Below, in pieces: positions 6,838 to 9,559 of a stretch of DNA of 9,559 bases (position 1 is the stretch's first letter; each line of letters opens with the position of its first letter). Source of the stretch: Bryobacterales bacterium (GTDB taxonomy: Bacteria; Acidobacteriota; Terriglobia; Bryobacterales; Bryobacteraceae); the NCBI GenBank assembly GCA_020853155.1, contig JADYZL010000652.1, positions 1 through 9,559 of the forward strand, given 5' to 3'. The position numbers and the translations under genes were made by a program. The notes below the pieces were generated by a model. It was not told the origin of the DNA and did not search any database. It saw only the letters and a list, made by a program, of their open reading frames with translations.

Positions 6838-8052
6838 ATGATGCCTGTGGCTGCGCTTCCGTTTTTTCAGGCCCGGCAGACGATTGTAAACCGTATTCTC
6901 GCGGTGTCTCCCGTGCCGCGCGTGGAATCGGTTTCGCTCGCGAATTGCTCCGGCCGTATCCTCGCGGAAGCGATCGCGGGAGACCGGCCCTATCCGCCCA
7001 TCGACAAGAGCCTGCGAGATGGCTTCGCGGTTCGCTCCGCGGATCTGCCCGGCGCGCTCGAAGTGATCGGAGAGGTGCGCGCGGGCGTGGCGGCAGATCT
7101 TGAAGTGGGGCAGGGGCAGGCCGTGGAGATCATGACGGGAGCGCCCATTCCGAATGGCGCTGATGCCGTCGTCATGGTGGAGCATACCCGCCGCACGGGC
7201 GGCATCGTCCACATTGAGAAGAGTGCCAGCCCTGGGCAGCACATCGTCGAGAAGGGCTTTGAGGTCAAACGCGGCGAGATTATCCTGCATCCCGGCCACC
7301 GCCTCGGCTTCGCCGAAGTGGCGCTGCTTGCCACCGTCGGCCGCGCGCACGTGCATGTGTTCCGGCGGCCCAGCGTGGCCATCCTGAGCACCGGGGACGA
7401 GGTGGTGGCCGTCGAGGAGACTCCCACGGAGCACCAGGTGCGCAACTCGAATGCCTGGACTCTCGCCGTGCAGGTGAAGAAGTCGGGCGGGGAGCCCACG
7501 ATTTTTCCCATTGTGCGCGACGATGCCAGGGAGCTTCGCGCGCGCATCGAAGAGGCGCTGAAGTTCGATCTAATCCTCTTCACCGGAGGCGTCTCGGCAG
7601 GGAAGTACGATCTTGTGGAGACCGTCCTTGAGGAGATGGGCGCGGAACTCTACATCACCCGCGTGGCCATTCGCCCCGGCCAGCCCTACGTCTTTGGCCG
7701 TCTGAAGGATCGCTTCTTTTGCGGACATCCCGGCAACCCCGGCTCCACGATGGTCACCTTTGAGATCTTTTCGAGGGCCGCCGTGGAGCTTCTTTCCGGC
7801 GTGCCGGTCCCGTGTCTGCCTCTGCTCAAGGGCCGCCTCACCCGGACGCTCGACGAAAAGCCCGGGTTCACGCGGTTTCTTCCGGCGAAGCTGGAATCCG
7901 ACGGCATCAGCGTCACTCCGATGGCCTGGAAAGGCTCTTCGGATGTGGCCACCATGGCCCGCTGCGATTGCTTCATGGTGGTGGAGGCGGAGCGCGGCGG
8001 GTACGAGGCGGGCGAGTGGATCTCCGTGCTGTTGAAATCCACCTCTCCCTAG
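6838..8052 (+). CDS. moeA: Molybdopterin molybdenumtransferase MoeA
   Basis: MoeA inserts molybdate into adenylylated molybdopterin, the final common step of molybdenum cofactor synthesis, in the cytoplasm. The 404-residue protein has the usual family length. Recognisable sites are PPIDKSLRDGFAVR (53-66), with the conserved Asp61, and EIMTGAPIPNGADAVV (97-112). The MoCF-like domain has AILSTGDEVV (181-190), VRDDA (226-230), LFTGGVSAGKYDLVE (247-261) and GHPGNPGSTMVTFE (296-309). Most E. coli-type catalytic positions have counterparts (Asp61, Thr100, Glu188, Asp228, Pro298, Pro301). The usual LPGNPVS box is altered to HPGNPGS. Two ATG codons stand side by side (6838, 6841) and no clear ribosome site precedes them. 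A GTG at 6847 is also possible. moaC starts 4 bases after the stop, so the two are one operon. Confidence 0.93.
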   Translation: MMPVAALPFFQARQTIVNRILAVSPVPRVESVSLANCSGRILAEAIAGDRPYPPIDKSLRDGFAVRSADLPGALEVIGEVRAGVAADLEVGQGQAVEIMTGAPIPNGADAVVMVEHTRRTGGIVHIEKSASPGQHIVEKGFEVKRGEIILHPGHRLGFAEVALLATVGRAHVHVFRRPSVAILSTGDEVVAVEETPTEHQVRNSNAWTLAVQVKKSGGEPTIFPIVRDDARELRARIEEALKFDLILFTGGVSAGKYDLVETVLEEMGAELYITRVAIRPGQPYVFGRLKDRFFCGHPGNPGSTMVTFEIFSRAAVELLSGVPVPCLPLLKGRLTRTLDEKPGFTRFLPAKLESDGISVTPMAWKGSSDVATMARCDCFMVVEAERGGYEAGEWISVLLKSTSP

Positions 8053-8056
8053 CGTT

Positions 8057-8518
8057 ATGGCTACCCTCTCCCATTTCGATGAATCCGGCACGCCGCGCAT
8101 GGTGGATGTCTCGGGCAAGGGCGCCACGGCCCGCGTTGCCCGTGCCCACGCCTTCGTCGCCATGCCGCCCGAGGTGCTGGCGGCGCTGCCTTCGAATAAG
8201 AAGGGGAATCCGGTCGAAGTCGCGCGCATCGCCGGTATCCAGGGCGCCAAGCGCACTTCCGACCTCATCCCGCTTTGCCACCCCTTGCCGCTCAGCTATG
8301 TGGACGTGCGCATCGAAACCGCGGAGGGCGGGCTGCGCATTGAGACGGAAGCGCGCACCGTGGGCGAAACCGGCGTGGAGATGGAGGCGCTCACCGCGGC
8401 CGCCATCGCCGCGCTCACGCTCTATGACATGACCAAGGCGGCATCGAAGGCGATCGAGATTCGCGAGATCTACCTGCTCTCGAAATCCGGCGGAAAGTCC
8501 GGCGACTACCGGCGCTGA
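8057..8518 (+). CDS. moaC: Cyclic pyranopterin monophosphate synthase MoaC
   Basis: MoaC, together with MoaA, converts GTP to cyclic pyranopterin monophosphate, the first part of molybdenum cofactor synthesis; MoaC closes the pyranopterin ring. The 153-residue protein is near the normal length of about 160. It shows MVDVSGKGATARVA (15-28), LIPLCHPLPLSYVDV (70-84, with the conserved His75), TGVEMEALTAA (105-115) and LYDMTKAASK (122-131), with Asp124 and Lys127 in the positions of the E. coli active-site Asp128 and Lys131. The ATG lies 4 bases after the moeA stop with no ribosome site of its own, which points to translational coupling. The tail ends in a short basic, Gly/Ser-rich stretch. The pairing of a first-step and a last-step gene implies that moaA, mogA and moaD/E are elsewhere. 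Confidence 0.95.
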   Translation: MATLSHFDESGTPRMVDVSGKGATARVARAHAFVAMPPEVLAALPSNKKGNPVEVARIAGIQGAKRTSDLIPLCHPLPLSYVDVRIETAEGGLRIETEARTVGETGVEMEALTAAAIAALTLYDMTKAASKAIEIREIYLLSKSGGKSGDYRR

Positions 8519-8545
8519 GCGGCCGGGCGCGCGTGAAGGAAGGCT

Positions 8546-8581
8546 GCGGCCATCCCCGTCCTCGCTTGTGTCACTGGCCGC
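8546..8581 (+). repeat. Inverted repeat between moaC and the aminopeptidase gene
   Basis: GCGGCCA (8546-8552) and TGGCCGC (8575-8581) are perfect reverse complements around a 22-base loop. A third copy of GCGGCC stands at 8519-8524. TCTTTT follows at 8594-8599, 12 bases beyond the stem. That is too far, with too long a loop, for a standard intrinsic terminator, although a weak termination role at the end of the moeA-moaC unit is possible. Confidence 0.3.
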
Positions 8582-8598
8582 CGCCGGAGCGCGTCTTT

Positions 8599-8604
8599 TA
8601 CGAT
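8599..8604 (+). promoter_or_regulatory. Possible -10 box for the aminopeptidase gene
   Basis: TACGAT matches the TATAAT consensus at four positions, including the important first, second and last. It lies in the only AT-rich patch of the 100-base gap (TCTTTTACGATAAG). Transcription would begin near 8611, leaving a leader of about 8 bases before the ATG at 8619. No -35 box is visible at 16-18 bases; TTGTGT at 8566 is 27 bases away. Confidence 0.3.
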
Positions 8605-8618
8605 AAGAGAGAGCCACC

Positions 8619-9559
8619 ATGCGCGCCCCCTGCTTGAAACTGCATCTCACTCCACTCACGATTCTCGCCGCTCTTGCGTGTGCATGCATCTGCGGATGTT
8701 CTCCGAAAGGCCCCATGTTTCCACTGGATAACCCTGCGCCTCGCGCCGATACGCACTCCTATGCCAAGCCCGAGGAATGGAGGATGACCCGCGTCTTCCT
8801 TGATCTCGATGTCGATTTCCACCGCAAGGTGCTGCGCGGCACGGCGTTGCTCGATCTGGAGCATGGTCCGGGAAGCCCGGCAGCCGCCGTGATGCTCGAT
8901 ACGCGCGCGCTGACTGTGGAGAAGGCCGAATGGAGCGCAATCCAGGGTGCAAAAGCCGGCGCGGAGGCCGGGGACTGGAACAACGCGAAGTTCACCCTCG
9001 GAGCGAACGACACCATCCTCGGCGCGCCCCTGCGCGTCGAGATCCCAGCCGAAGCGCGCGCCGTGCGCATCACTTACGAAACATCTCCCGGCGCCGTCGC
9101 CCTCCAGTGGCTGGAACCCCCGCAAACGGCGGGCAAGAAGCAACCGTTTCTCTTCTCGCAATCGCAAGCGATCCAGGCCCGTAGCTGGATCCCGCTTCAG
9201 GATTCACCCGGCATCCGCGTCACCTATGGCGCGAAGATTCGCGTGCCTCGCCCGCTGCGCGCGGTGATGAGCGCCGATACGAACCCGTTCGCGGAAGATG
9301 CTTCCGGCAAGGCGATCGACGCGTCCACGCTCGAGTTCCGGTTCAATCAGCCAAAGCCGATCCCCAGCTATCTCATCGCACTCGCCGTGGGCGATCTCGC
9401 CTTCGCGAACCTCGACCCGCGCGGCGGCACGCAAGGCCGCACCGGCGTCTATGCGGAGCCTTCCGTGCTCCCGGCGGCGGCCAGGGAGTTTGCGGACACA
9501 GAGAAGATGGTGGAATCCGTCGAAGCGCGCTTTGGCCCATACCGTTGGGGCCGCTACGA
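8619..9559 (+). CDS. Lipoprotein M1-family aminopeptidase, LTA4-hydrolase-like (5' part only)
   Basis: The frame is open from the ATG at 8619 to the window end, giving 313 complete codons. Residues 1-26 form a secretion signal with hydrophobic core LTPLTILAALACACICG. ICGC then S at 24-28 is a usable lipobox, with Cys27 the lipidated residue, and Ser at +2 favours outer-membrane sorting. The mature part resembles the N-terminal saddle domain of the leukotriene A4 hydrolase/aminopeptidase B branch of M1. It has FLFSQSQAIQARSWIPLQDS (177-196), the counterpart of FSQCQAIHCRAILPCQDT, and the later stretch PKPIPSYLIALAVGDL followed by EARFGPYRWGRY near the end. The catalytic GxMEN and HExxH zinc motifs should lie just downstream, outside the window, so activity cannot be judged. 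The expected role is cleavage of N-terminal residues from peptides at the cell envelope. The ribosome site is poor (AAGAGAGAG). Confidence 0.87.
   Translation, partial: MRAPCLKLHLTPLTILAALACACICGCSPKGPMFPLDNPAPRADTHSYAKPEEWRMTRVFLDLDVDFHRKVLRGTALLDLEHGPGSPAAAVMLDTRALTVEKAEWSAIQGAKAGAEAGDWNNAKFTLGANDTILGAPLRVEIPAEARAVRITYETSPGAVALQWLEPPQTAGKKQPFLFSQSQAIQARSWIPLQDSPGIRVTYGAKIRVPRPLRAVMSADTNPFAEDASGKAIDASTLEFRFNQPKPIPSYLIALAVGDLAFANLDPRGGTQGRTGVYAEPSVLPAAAREFADTEKMVESVEARFGPYRWGRY

Noticed and set aside
8566..8571. TTGTGT as -35 box for the aminopeptidase gene
   Set aside because: It is 27 bases from the TACGAT at 8599, too far for a sigma-70-type promoter.

Overview
The window is a GC-rich stretch of bacterial chromosome in which every convincing gene lies on the + strand. 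It reads as two blocks. Positions 1 to about 5884 hold the end of a type VI secretion system (T6SS) cluster. The rest holds housekeeping and cofactor genes: prmA, moeA, moaC and the start of an exported M1-family aminopeptidase. The T6SS genes, the MoeA signature (SLRDGFAVR instead of the enterobacterial SAMDGYAVR), the PrmA form and the lipoprotein aminopeptidase together remind me of Acidobacteriota, perhaps the Solibacter/Bryobacter group. This is an inference from protein flavour, not something the bases prove.

T6SS block. The first 57 bases encode the last 18 residues of a baseplate protein that I read as TssF. It overlaps the start of tssG (21-1067, baseplate) by 37 bases in another frame. 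After 73 bases comes clpV/tssH (1141-3759), the AAA+ unfoldase that recycles contracted sheath. A 232-base gap rich in inverted repeats (3760-3991) precedes vgrG/tssI (3992-5884), the trimeric tip spike. Together these supply baseplate, sheath recycling and spike functions. The sheath (tssB/C), tube (hcp), tssE and membrane-complex genes must lie outside, presumably to the left. No effector, adaptor, immunity or PAAR gene is seen downstream of vgrG.

Housekeeping block. prmA (5944-6768, ribosomal protein L11 methyltransferase) starts 59 bases after vgrG. It is followed by moeA (6838-8052) and moaC (8057-8518), two steps of molybdenum cofactor synthesis separated by only 4 bases and surely co-transcribed. 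After a 100-base gap a gene begins at 8619 for a predicted lipoprotein with the N-terminal domain of the leukotriene-A4-hydrolase branch of M1 metallopeptidases. The window ends before its zinc site.

I see no tRNA, rRNA, CRISPR, insertion sequence or convincing intrinsic terminator. The part least explained by known genes is the clpV-vgrG gap, which can fold into two strong 40-base hairpins and a weaker third one.
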